Shown here: positions 1 through 12,094 of the stretch, piece after piece
Layout: each line of letters opens with the position of its first letter
Position numbering within the stretch: the first letter of the stretch is position 1
Source of the DNA: Dermatophagoides farinae
Lineage: Eukaryota; Arthropoda; Arachnida; Sarcoptiformes; Pyroglyphidae
Direction of reading: 5' to 3'
Length of the DNA stretch: 64,000 nucleotides
NCBI RefSeq assembly: GCF_024713945.1
Contig: NC_134685.1
Location: forward strand, 2,413,001 to 2,477,000
The notes under the pieces: generated by a model
Databases searched by the model: none
The model's input: the letters and a program-made list of their open reading frames with translations, nothing else
What the model was told of the DNA's origin: nothing
Made by a program: the position numbers and the translations under genes

Positions 1-3000
1 CCGTTACCGAAAAAAAAACATCGATTAAATCGATGATTTATAACCATCGGATAATACCGATGAACGAATTAATCGATTGTTGTTGTTATTATAATATCGA
101 TGGTTTAAAAACTTATTCTGGCCATAAACATTGGGTGAAAATAGCTAGAGATAGAGAAAAAAAAATCAATTAAGAGAAAACAAAACGAGAAAATTTAATC
201 TTTTCTACTGTGAAAAAAAATGAAAACAATAAAATAAACATTAAGAAGATTTAGGATGATGATGAAGAAACGATGAATCATCCATCGAGACTCTGATGAT
301 GATGATAATGATCCACAAGAACAACAAAACACAATAGAACAGGGAGAAACAAAAAAAAATCATTAAATCAAACGATTAAAACAGAACAGTATCGGTTAAT
401 CATCATCATCATCATCAGGTGTTGATGACAACAACAACCACAACCACAACAACAACAACAACGATCATCATCATTGAAAAAACAGCAGGATACAACGAGT
501 TAAACGTAGCGTTTACCACCACAATCGACACACACCAAGAGAGTGAAAGATTTGGCTGCCAGAATAAAAATCGGATTTTGTTCAACAGCAGCAAAATTTC
601 AAGAATTAACTTTTTCTAGTGTGGCCACCCACCAAAAAAAATAAGAATTGCTGATTTAATGGTGATGATGATGATTATTATCATTAACGATAATTTGTTG
701 TTGTTGTTGTTGTTTTTTCCATGTAGAATCATCATGAGATAGAGAAAGATGAATAAATTTGGTTAAAAACAACAATTAAATTCATCTATTATATCCACAG
801 ATTCTGTGGTGAAAATAATTCCAATTTCAGATGAAACAGATGCCCAAAAAAAAACTTTACCACTTCGGTATTCTTCAAATTTTTTTTCCACAAACTTTAT
901 TCTGAATTTCCGTTGTTGTTGTTGTTGTTATTGTTGTTGAACATCAGTTTTTTTTCTCTCATTCATTAAATATTTGTTTTCACATGTTTGCAAACCTACA
1001 CACTTCAGATGTAATGTTCACACTGTAAAAGATGTGAAAAAAAAGAATCCGTCAGAATTTATTGATGCACTTGAAATGCAATACATGGTTTTAATATTGT
1101 ATCATTTTACAGCCATCATGATGATGGATGTTGAGTACGATTCGATTGATTGAACGAGAACCGAAAGAATCCATTGTATCCTTTTTTTTTAGTTTGGTTT
1201 TGAAATTATTAAATTCAAATTAAACACTGGAATTGTAAAAAAAAAACTTGAAAAATTTGCAATTCTAAATTCTAACAAAAAACAAAAATTATTCTCAAAC
1301 AAACAAGAATCGTTCTCTCTCTCTCTCTCACTCTCTCTTGTGGTTTTTAAATTGATCTAATTTGAATTTGATGTCTGTGTCTGTCTGTGTGTGTGTATTC
1401 TGTAATTTTTTTTTTGCTGTTTGCTGTATTTGATTGCCAGGTGTGAATCGTTTGTATTTTTTTTCTTGGTTTTGATTTCCTTTCATTTTATTGGCAGATG
1501 TTACACGGGTAGCATTTTGTTTGTTTTTTCTTTTTTTTTCGATTAGCATCATCATTTTTAATTTCAATTTCCTTTTAATTTCAACTTTTCAATTTTAAGA
1601 TCTGTCTGTGTGTGAGTGTGTGTGTGTGCTTGTGTGTCGATGATAACCACACACATAAAGGTCAAATGTCAACGAAATTTTTAAATCTGATTAAATGGTT
1701 TGTTGTTTTCTGTTTAGATACCATTTTCAACATTTAATTAGTCTGATGACCAATCATCATCATCATCATTATGGACATCAGATCAGATCAGAAAAAAAAA
1801 TTAAATTTGATTTCGGATATTGAAAACCGAAACCCATAAATAAATTGCAATCACAAAATCTTTTTTTTTTTTTTTTTTTGGTTCATCTCTCACTTTTCTT
1901 ATTTGTTTCAATGTGTTTAATGTTTACATTGCAATTTCCAATCAAACCAACTTTTTCTTTCGCTGTTTTTAGTCACACTATCACCACCACCACCACACTG
2001 CCACCACAAATGCATTCATAGAATAAATGGCCATCCCATAGGCAACCAGAGAGAACCATTGTTTTTGTTAGGTTTTTATTTTTCACTCCTGACTTTTTGA
2101 TCTCCATTATAATGATAATATTTACCCTTTATTTCTACTTTCTCAGCCCGTGTGTGTGTGTGATGGCTTATTGAATTATTCTGAAGAGTCTTGATGGTCG
2201 TGTGTGTGTGTGCGTTCCACCAGTTCTAGTGTTTATATTAATTTTGACCACATTTATTTAGACTTTGAAGAATCCAAAAAGAAAAAAATTTTTTTTTCCA
2301 CCAAATCGACCTTTTGATGATTGAGATTTGTTGCTGTTGCTGTTGTTGTTGTTGATTTTTGCCCATGGCTTTTCTATTCCAATGATTATAGTGCATGGCT
2401 GTTTGCTGTGTGTTTAACCCGTTCATCCGGCCACTGTGTTTCACACACAACAACAACAACAACAAAGTGACCGAAAACAAATGAGAAAAAAAATAGACAT
2501 TGGATCAATTTCCACTTGAAAGATACCAAAGCCAACTAAATAAGCTAGAATAGAAAAAAATCCAGAAACTCACAATCCATGATCATCATCATATTATCTA
2601 TGACCAAAAAAAAAAAAAAAAACGAAATAAGTATCTGCTTTTAAGCTTTTAAGCATACATCATCATCATCATTTCAAAAGGCTCAAAAACGAAACGAAAC
2701 GAAAAACACCAGCAGCTAGACCTAGGAAAAACTTTATGACTTTTTGTTTGTTTGTTTCATTTCATTTTTCTTTTGAGTTGATTTTGCCGAAAAAAATAAA
2801 AATAAATCCCAACCCCATCAACATTATCCACCCCCACTCATACACACTGGTTATTTACAGACCAAAATTTCAAAGAACCAAAACAAAACAAAAAAGTTGT
2901 TAATGTAAATTAGCAAAAATGGAAAAATGAAATTTGGAAAAAAAAACTTTGTCCTACTCGTTTTTTTTCTATTTCTCTCTGTTGAAATGCATTTAACACT

Positions 3001-4502
3001 GGACCTTAGTATATGGCACGCGTCATTCATTTGGCTTCAAACTTTATATCAATCAGTTCGAGTGGCGAACGGTGGTGGTGGTGGGTGTGCGTTTATAACC
3101 AAAAGATTTTTATTATTTTTTTGTTGTTGTTTTTTTGTTTATTTTCTTGTTGAATATCAACATAATGATGATGATGAACCGACCATTGGTCATCCACAGA
3201 ACTAGCTATTTCCGATTTACTTAATAAAAAAATTTTTTTTTTTTTAAACCAAACCTAACCTACAACAACAACAACAAATCAATCCATTTGGTTTGTCGGT
3301 AAAATTTTCTATATTCAGATTATAAGAAATCAGAAAGAGAGAAGAAAAAAAAAGCAGCAGCAGATCATCATGAAGAATTTCGAATATTCAATCAGTGATG
3401 ATTATGAATGAAGATTATGATTTTGTTTTGGAACAAGTTTTTTTTTTTAGTTTCAACAACCCAGGTATTATTTCTACAAATCTAGTTTCTTCATTTTCAT
3501 TTTCTCAAAATACGATTATTACATTTCAAAACAATAATAAAAAAAAACTTTATATTTCTGTGGTGTGTAAAGGATTAAAATTAACTCAGAGAGACTGACA
3601 TACAGAGAGAGAATTTGAAATAATAATAATCTTTTTCTATCACCAAGAGAGAAAAGAATTTTTGCAAAAAAAAATTGTTGCTAGTTTGAAAATAAAATTC
3701 CCTTCGTAGCATACAGCAGCAGCAGCAGGAATCTAATGATTTTAGCTCTTTTCAAAATGTCACTTTTTAACCAAAAAAAAAAAAAAAAAACTAATAAGGT
3801 GGCGGCATATAATAAAATTACTCGCTTAAAAAGAGACTGATTAATTTTTTTGTGTGTGTGAGTGAGTGAGTGAGTGAGTAGAAATTACCTTTTCAAAATA
3901 ATCTTTTATCATTTTTATTGGAAAAAAATTTTTCATAATAATCAAATTGACTCAAACACACACACATGCACACAGTATCGGTTTATTCGAGAATTTTTTT
4001 TTGTTTTGTTTTGTTACCTGGCAGATTTAAAAATTGTCGATGGTTATCATTTTTTTTTTCTTTCAAATCCCATGATAATGATGATCGATCGATTGACAAG
4101 TGGTTTGTCGTGACTGTCAAATATGAAGGTAAATGGGACGAAAAAAAAAATTTTTTTCCCAAAAATTCTCATGGAAATTTGTTCCGGAATTCACCAATCA
4201 ATCAATCAATCGATTACAAATAGTTTGAAATTGAAATTCTTTATTTATTTAGCACACACACACAAACAAAACAAACAATTTGTTTCAGGTTTTTTTTTGG
4301 GAGTGGAGGGGGAGGGGTTTCTCAATTAAAAATGGTTATTATTAACTATAATTGAAAATAATTGGCAGATAATGAAAATGGTAAATATTATATATAGTGA
4401 TTATTATTCATAATATTACAATGAGTAAAAAGTGACAGATTTAGCTAATGTTTATGTAGCGGGAAATATTCAAATTTTCAAAAAAAAAAAGAAAAAAAAG
4501 AT
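1..4502. other. Gene-free repeat-rich stretch left of the RNF220-like gene
   Basis: I see no supportable coding region on either strand. The open frames here are low-complexity (poly-Thr from ACA repeats, poly-Gln from TTG repeats) or poly-Phe/Lys from homopolymers. The stretch holds many short CAT/ATG, GTT and GT tracts and poly-T runs. It lies downstream of the minus-strand RNF220-like gene, so it could be its 3' UTR or an intron leading to terminal exons beyond the left edge. I looked for a C3HC4 RING on the minus strand and did not find one. Confidence 0.6.
19..62. repeat. Two adjacent small hairpins built on ATCGAT/CCGATG
   Basis: Positions 19-35 form a perfect 7-bp stem (CATCGAT, loop TAA, ATCGATG). 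Positions 45-62 form a second perfect 6-bp stem (CATCGG, loop ATAATA, CCGATG). Further ATCGAT-type sites follow at about 72 and 96. ATCGAT cores resemble the arthropod DRE element, but a regulatory role is only a guess. Confidence 0.4.
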
Positions 4503-7500
4503 TCATGGACTATCCAAATGATGATCATCATTCATTATGATATTTGGTGATAATGGTGATGATGATGATGATGATGACGAAGATGGCGATGACGATGATG
4601 ATGACGATGATTCTGCATGTAGCCTTTGTTTATTATTATTTAACGATTGTGTTCCAGAAACAGCAACAGCAGCATTACTAGTAGTAGTGGTGATGGTGGC
4701 GTTGACGGTGGTGGTGGTGGTGTTAGTAGCCAATCTTTTATGTCTATTCATCATTTGTTGTTCTTCATGATGATAAACATCAACAAAATGACGTTTAAAA
4801 CTTTTTTTCTGTTGATGATTATCAATAAAACGTCGATGTAGATGATGATGATGATGATGATTGTGATTTTGATGATTGCGATTATGATTAAAATTCAAAT
4901 GTTTCGAATGTTGATGATGATGATGAATATCATCACCATTTACAACATCAACATCATCATCATCATCATTATCATCTACTTCATTATCAATTTTTTCGGT
5001 TTTTTTCATTCTAATTATCATCATTGATTCATTGTTATCATCATCATTATCATTAGTTTTTGCATTACCATTATCATCATGATGATCCACAATATCATTG
5101 TCATCATCGTCATCACTGATTGATGAAACATTTGTTACATGATCACTATCAATATCACTTGTATTCGTTGTTGTTGTTGTTGTTGTTTTCATTGATTTTT
5201 TCATCAAATTCAATACATCATTATCATTTGAATTACTATTCGATATTTCATTTTTAACCATTATCGATTGTTGCTGTTTATGATCGTCATCATCATCTAT
5301 GATCTTCAATTTATTACCACTATCCTGTGATGAATGTGTTGAATTTGCCGGTGAATGATTTATCGATACATTATCCAATGAATTTATTGTCGACTGTTTT
5401 TGTTGTTGTTGTTGTTGACATTCAGTATCATTACTATGTGAATTAGGTCTAGATTTTTCCATATCATCATTATTATCGTCTTTACGATTATCGATCGATC
5501 GATTTTGCTGTTTATTATGTGTGTGTGTGATTGAAATGAGAAAAATTGGAATTTTGGAGTTTTTGTTGAAATTTTAAAATCTCTCTTTTTTTTATCTAAA
5601 GATAAACTTACCTCTTGTTCAGAATCACTAATGATTTCCAATTTATCCGTATCGATTGAACGCCAAATTTTTGGTTGTCCATTTTGATTTGTTTTCACTG
5701 CAGAATAAGATGATTGTGTTTGCTGTTGTTGTTGTTGTTGTACTGTTGTTGTATGCGGTAAACCTGATGATGATGATGATGATGATAATCCTGGTGAATT
5801 ATTATTATTCACAGTAGAATTTGAATGAAAAAATGATTCTGTATTTGGAAATGCAGCCGCTGTACCCGATCCAACTGGATATGCACCAGATGTAAATGCC
5901 ACACCCATTGGATGATGATGATGATGATGTGGATGAGGATGAGAATGAGGATGATAAGGATAAAATGGTAATGATGAATGTAAAAATGATTGATTTGAAT
6001 GAGCAAATAATGAATGAGCTTGATAAGCGGCAGCAGCCGCAGCAGCAGCTGCTGCTGCTGCTGTTGTTGTTGTTGTAGATAAATTTGATGATCCCGTTAC
6101 CGGTGATGAACGTGTTTGTGTTGTTGTTGTTGATGATGATGGTGATGGTCCTTCCGGTGAATTTAACATATTACGATTATTCAATATTGATGATGGTGTT
6201 GTTTGATGAAGAGGAGGATGATGAATAATCGGTAGTGTTGGTGGCGGAAGTGGTGCTGCTGCTGCGGCTGCTACTGCTGCTGGCAATGATTCATGATTAA
6301 TAATTGATCCATGATTATTATTATTAGATGATAATGATTTTGATGATGATTCTAATGATTTGTGTCCAAATAATGTTTCTGATCCAATAAAAGCAGATGA
6401 ATGATTAACATGATGATTAGTTGATGGTGGTTGTAATGGATGACTAGCTTGTGATGATGTACCAATAATATTTGGTGAACGTTGTGATGATGGTGAATGA
6501 TGATGATGATGATTATTATGATTAGGATGTGATGATGGTTGAATCGGTAGATGATGATTTGGATACAATGAAGATTGTTGTTGCTGTTGTTGTTGTTGTT
6601 GTAATTGCATTTCATAAGCAGCTTCATATTTACGTCTTGTTAAACGCATAAATGCAGCAAGTCTTGTATGACGATTCTGTCTAATACGTTGAAATGTTTC
6701 CCATCTTGATTGTGGTAATTGTAATTTTTTCTGATATGATGATGATGTTGTAGATTGTGTAGTTGATGATGGCGGTGGTGGTGGTGGTGGTGGCAATGAA
6801 AATTTTCCATGATGATCAAATGATGATGATATGTAATTTTTTTGCTGTTTACTCAATAATGATTCCGATTGATGATGTTGTTGTTGTTGTTGTTGTCGTC
6901 TTTTATTTGTTGTTGTTGCTGCTGCTGCTGCTGCTGTCATTGTTATCGATTCATTTGTTGTCGCTCGACAATCATCATTATGATGATTCGATTGATGATG
7001 GTGATTAGCAATCATTGATGATGATGATGATGATGACGATGATGATGGTTGATCATTCGACCAATCTGGTAATCTAATCAGATGAAATTTTTAGGATTAA
7101 ATTTTTTTTCTTTACCATTAGATTTCATTTCAGTAAAGTTCAAAAAAAAAAAAAATAATTTAATGGAAAATTTTCATTTTTACAAATACAAATTGTGACA
7201 CGTGTCGCTTTCAAGTGGCTCAGATGAATAAATTTTTTTTTTTTGCATTCATCACAAATCAAACAAAACACGTGTTTCGGTTTTTGTTGTTGTTGTTGTT
7301 GTTGTTGTTTGATGCATATGACACGCGTTTCAAATGATATTATCCTAAATGCTAAAATTCATTCATCATTGATCGATAGACAGAGAGAGAAAAAAAAGAA
7401 AATTCTTAAAGCGCACGTTTTTGCATGTGCAAATGCATTATTATTCACGGGACAAGAATTTTTTCTTGTTTGCCAATGAAAATTTTTTTTTTTTTGCTAT

Positions 7501-9618
7501 TCTACAATGTCAAATGGTGTGGTGTGTGTGTGTGTGTGTCTTAGATATTTATTACGCATTTCAATTAACACACACACACACACACACACACACGAAATCA
7601 ACGAGCCAAAATTAATTACCAATTAACAAAACGATTAATTTCGTCGTCGTCGTCGTCGACGACCAATTATCATTGTGTGTGTGTGTGTGTGTGTGTGATT
7701 TAAATGAAAAAAACCCGGATCTGAAAATCAAAAAAAAAAAAAAAAAACAGCATGAACTACTACTGTGTATATATGTGAAGAATCAATTTTATGCATCAAA
7801 GAATTTTGATGTTCTGTAAAAAATGATTAAAATGCAATTAACCACCACCACCACCACGACCACGACCACCACCACCAGCAGCAGCAGCATCGATGATGAT
7901 CATGTAATTTTATTCATCAACAAATCACACTAATTCTTGGTTATCATAATGGGCAATCTTGTCATTATTATAATTTTTTTATTGTGGCAACGAACAAACA
8001 GACAGAAAAAAATGTTTTGTTTTTTTTTTGCATATCAATCAAAATGGTAATTATCATCATGTTTTCATAGTCAAGTAATAATGATTTAATCACTGAAATG
8101 AAATGCAAATAAAAAAACTTTTCAATTAATTCATTTTGAGTGAATAATTCTCAGTCAACCAGAATATACAATCCGGCACACACATTTTATCGTTCAATTT
8201 TTTTTTTTGATTTTTCGCTTGCTCGAATCATCATACTGATTGTCATCACATTTTATCTACATGATGATGATGATGATGATGATCATTTCAAATGTTTCGA
8301 AATTGCAAGCGTTAAAAATGAAAAATCAACAACCAACCAATCAATGTTGATCAATTTCAAATACACGTGTCATGTTGATCAGTATAGGAAACAATAATAA
8401 TAAAATAACCACTTACTTTCTCATTGAATCAATTTTATGCATTTCTTCGAAAAAATGTTGATTTATATCAATACCATCCAATGATATTGAACAAATTGGA
8501 CAATATAGTACATTATTATTACCATTTCCATTGTTATTACCATTATTTGTTGTCATTTGGCCACCAATCAATGATGATGATGATGATGATGATTGTTGCC
8601 CGCCATTGTTATTCATATTAGAAAATTGATTTCCCGTTATTGTTGCTGCTATTGATGTTGATGATGATGATGAATTGGCTGCTGTTGGACCTGATTGTCC
8701 CATTGGTGGTGAACTTGGTGTACGTGTGGCAATCCGGTGACAATTTCCTGTATATGCTATATATATAATAATAGTTTCCGGAATTTTTTTTTTTGGTTGA
8801 CATTTTAAACATATAATTCATTACTACTTACGTGATTCAGCTGTAGTTGATGCCACTTCTGATCCAACAACATCGATTATCATTGATTTACGTTGTTTAT
8901 GATTATTAAATGGTATAATTGATTCATTTGTTGCTGCTGCTGTTGCCGTTGCTGTTGTTGTTGTACCACCTAATGGACTGAATAATATTGGTGATAATAA
9001 TGATGTTGCTGATGATGATGATGATGATGTTGATGTGGATGTTGTTGATGAAGATAAAGATGATGTTGGTCCACCATTATGATGGACATGATGACCCAAT
9101 GATGATCTTAATGTTGTTTGATGATGATGATGATGATTATCAATCTGTGGTGATAAATGTCCTTGTTGTTGTTGTTGTTGTTGCTGTTGTTGTTTAGCCA
9201 TCATATTTGTTAATGGCATTAATGGATGATGATGATGATGATGATTAATTGGAACATTATTTGATTGACCACCACCACGATGATTATTACCAGATGATGA
9301 TGTTGCAGCAGCAGCAGCGGCTGCTGCAGCCGCTGCTGCATACATTGCTGATAATGTATTGTTATTATTATTATTAGGTGATTGTTGCTGTTGTGTTGGT
9401 GGTGATAATTTTGATTCATTTAATTCATTAAGTTTTTTTCCTGTTCCATTCATAAAATGTGTGCGTGTGTGTTACAAAATTTGTCATTTGTTATTTTTTT
9501 TTCATTCGTTTAATAAAATAATAATGAAACTTACCTGAAGATTGTAGACCAAGCGTAAATGCAGCATTTGGTGTCATTCTTGCCGCTGCATTTGCTAATA
9601 ATGATGATAATTGTTGTT

Positions 9619-9649
<31 letters not shown>

Positions 9650-10255
9650 TTGTTGTGAATATAGATATGATTGACCTGTAGATTGTTGTTGTTGTTGTCC
9701 AGATTGTTGTTGTTGTTGTTGGCCATAAAAAGCAGCAGCAGCTGCCGCAGCAACATGTAATGGAAATGTTCCTGGAAACATTTGTGCCAATGTTGATGAC
9801 ATTGCTGCCGGTACATTACCGGTTGCTATTGCTGCATGTAATAAACTTGCAGCGGCTGCATTATTTGCCATAATTGATTGTTGTTGTTGTTGTTGTTGAT
9901 GATTATTATGTGGTGATGTTGATGTGATTAAATCATTACCATTCTTATTTGAAGCGGTAGCAGCAGCAGCAGCAGCAGCAGCCGCTGCAGCAGCTAATAA
10001 TGAATTTGTTGTAGGTAATGTTGGACTTGGTGGTGATTTTGATGTTGTTGATGATGATGATAAATTATCTGGTGAACGTATTGTACCGATATTGTTTGAA
10101 CCAATCATAACATTATGATGATGATGCGGATGTGAATGCGGATGTGGATGTGAATGTGGATCCATATTGGAATTAATTGATGATGCCGATAATTGTGTTT
10201 GTTGTTGTTGTTGTTGTTGTTGTGTAGATAATAAATTCAATGGTGACATCATCAT
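4503..10255 (-). CDS. RNF220: RNF220-like protein, five coding exons, low-complexity expanded, RING not found
   Basis: Minus-strand exons 10255-9535, 9440-8832, 8747-8417, 7073-5612 and 5507-4503 have GT-AG introns with matching phases (1, 1, 2, 0). They give 4,128 nt and 1,375 residues. Two blocks identify it. Near residues 526-547 a CxxC-x11-H motif reads YCPICSISLDGIDINQH, the same spacing as the N-terminal zinc-binding motif of RNF220. Near residues 677-704 a basic block RWETFQRIRQNRHTRL matches the RNF220 'FLRVRANRQTRLNAR' region. RNF220 is a nuclear E3 ubiquitin ligase whose catalytic RING is at the extreme C-terminus. No RING is read here; the last frame ends in Ser/Asp-rich sequence at a TGA (4503-4505). 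The real gene may splice out of exon 5 to RING exons beyond the left edge. Most of the protein is Gln, His, Ala, Ser, Asn or Asp runs, so it is far longer than vertebrate RNF220 (about 566). The start is the first ATG of three at 10255. Exon 4 also contains a IIxDSEQE acidic end. Confidence 0.66.
7074..8416 (-). other. Intron 3 of the RNF220-like gene, microsatellite-rich
   Basis: This 1.3-kb intron lies between a GTAAGT donor at 8416-8411 and an AG acceptor at 7075-7074 on the minus strand. It contains GT/AC tracts (about 7518-7540, 7567-7593 and 7673-7697), a GTT run (7284-7310), and a TCG run (about 7641-7659) ending in GTCGAC. No coding potential is visible. Confidence 0.6.
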
Positions 10256-10444
10256 TGTTAATTGTCAATTAAATAAATGATGAAAAAATTAATCAATGTT
10301 ATAATGTAACACAGTGAAGCCGCCCACACACACTTGAATATTTTTAAATTTTGTTGAAAAATTTAGCTGAACAAAAAAAAATGACCAAGTGTTAAGAACT
10401 CAAGAACCAAATTGAAAATGATTTTTCGATCATAACTTGCGTTT

Positions 10445-10471
10445 TGTGTGTGTGTGTGTGTGTGTGTGTGT
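10445..10471. repeat. (GT)n microsatellite
   Basis: Uninterrupted TG/GT dinucleotide run of about 27 bp just upstream of the RNF220-like start codon. It is followed by a GTT run at about 10508-10525. Confidence 0.85.
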
Positions 10472-10766
10472 AACTTGATTATCACTCAGCATTATATTGT
10501 TGCGCTAGTTGTTGTTGTTGTTGTTCATTTCAATCACCTTTTATGTGTATATATTATATACTGTAAAACAGTAGCCACAAGAAACTATCCTCTCTCTCTC
10601 TCTTTTTTCTCACTGTCACAGTATATGTGTGTGTGTATGTGTGTGTATCATCATCAAACTAAACCTTAACTAACTGGAACTTATTTCTCAACTAGCTGAA
10701 CAACTGTGAAATACTAAAAAAAAAAAAAAAACTAAACTCTGTATGACTTTACTTGACTGACTGAAT

Positions 10767-10788
10767 GACTGACTGACTGACTGACTGA
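10767..10788. repeat. (GACT)n tetranucleotide repeat
   Basis: Five to six perfect copies of a GACT/CTGA unit, flanked by imperfect copies on both sides (10751-10805). Confidence 0.8.
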
Positions 10789-11709
10789 TTGTATGAGTGA
10801 ATGAATGACTAACTTGGATCTTACTTCTATCTAGGCAAAACACACACATACACACACACACACACACACCAAAAACAACCAACCAACCACAAAACTCTCA
10901 TATTCTTTTTTTTGGAGTTTTTTTTTTCATTATTATTGAAAGTTGTGTATGTGAGAGAGAAAGAGAGAAAGATACACTCAATACATGATGAACATTTTCT
11001 TCCATGTGTGTGTGTATATGATGAGAGTTAAACATACTTGTATGTTATTCTCTCTCTCTTTGGTACAACTTCTACTATCTTTTCATCATTTTGAATTGAA
11101 TTTGGTACATACACACACACACACATATATATATATGGTATATGAAGTACCAGTATTCCAGAAACCGAAATACTGAAAAGGGCAAAAAAAAACAAGACCC
11201 AGAGTAAAATAGTAAACTTCAACTTCAAGCAAGCTACACACACATACAGTCATCATCATCATCTGGTATACTACTCTGGTGATGATCATGATCATCATCA
11301 TGATCTTCTGTCACTTATTTTTTTTTGGGTAACACACTTACACATAATCATCATCATCATTTTTTTTCCTGGTGGTAGTAGTATATGAGTAAATATAGTT
11401 AGTAAATAGTAGTAGCAAAATTTTGATCCAGAATAAATGGTGGTGGCTTTTATTTCGTTTTTTTTTTTTGGTTTTTTGGAACTCTGGAACACATTTTAAG
11501 AATGAATGAATGAATAGTGTGTGTATGTATAGAGACAGAGATACTTTGAAGTTCACTAAAACTTATTTTTACCAAATGTGTCTGTGTTGGTGTTTAGTTT
11601 ACTATTACCTACATCATGAACAAAACAAAAAAAAAGTCTACTGAGTCTGAGTGTGTGTGTGTGTGTGTGTGTAATAAGTTACTTCCTTTTTTTCTTTCTC
11701 TTACTCCAA

Positions 11710-11740
<31 letters not shown>

Positions 11741-12066
11741 CATGAACTAAGTGTCAGTAACACAGTGTTAGTAGTATAGTCAGTATAGTGAAAAAATTTT
11801 TTTTTTTACACGGTGGTTTTTTTTCATTGGCCAAAATTTACACACACACACACACACATGCACACTGTTTTTCTGTTATATATACTCTGTCTGTGTGTGT
11901 GAATGAAGAAATTTTTTTTTTTTTTTTTAGTCACTGCCTTCCAAATTCAATATTTGGTAACTCCCTCAAAAATCATCATCATCATCATCATGACCATGAT
12001 GATGATGATGATGATGAGAAATACTAGTCATTCACTTACTTACTCAATCTTTTTTTTCTGTGAATA

Positions 12067-12094
12067 AATGAATGAATGAATGAATGAATGAATG
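12067..12094. repeat. (AATG)n tetranucleotide repeat
   Basis: Seven perfect copies of AATG/GAAT. The same unit recurs at 23838-23863, 31117-31140 and about 57252-57272, so it is a common motif family in this locus. Confidence 0.85.

Noticed and set aside
4537-5027. Plus-strand frames of poly-Asp, poly-Val and poly-Met opposite the RNF220-like last exon
   Set aside because: They are antisense readings of the same CAT/ATG and AAC/GTT repeats, with no domain or splice structure.
4503-5462. Treating the last exon of the RNF220-like gene as a separate 319-residue gene
   Set aside because: The frame continues upstream through QNRSIDNRKDD to a proper acceptor and joins exon 4 in phase 0.
7284-7310. 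Regular repeats that could suggest a CRISPR-like or satellite array
   Set aside because: They are pure short-unit microsatellites without spacers, in a eukaryotic genome.
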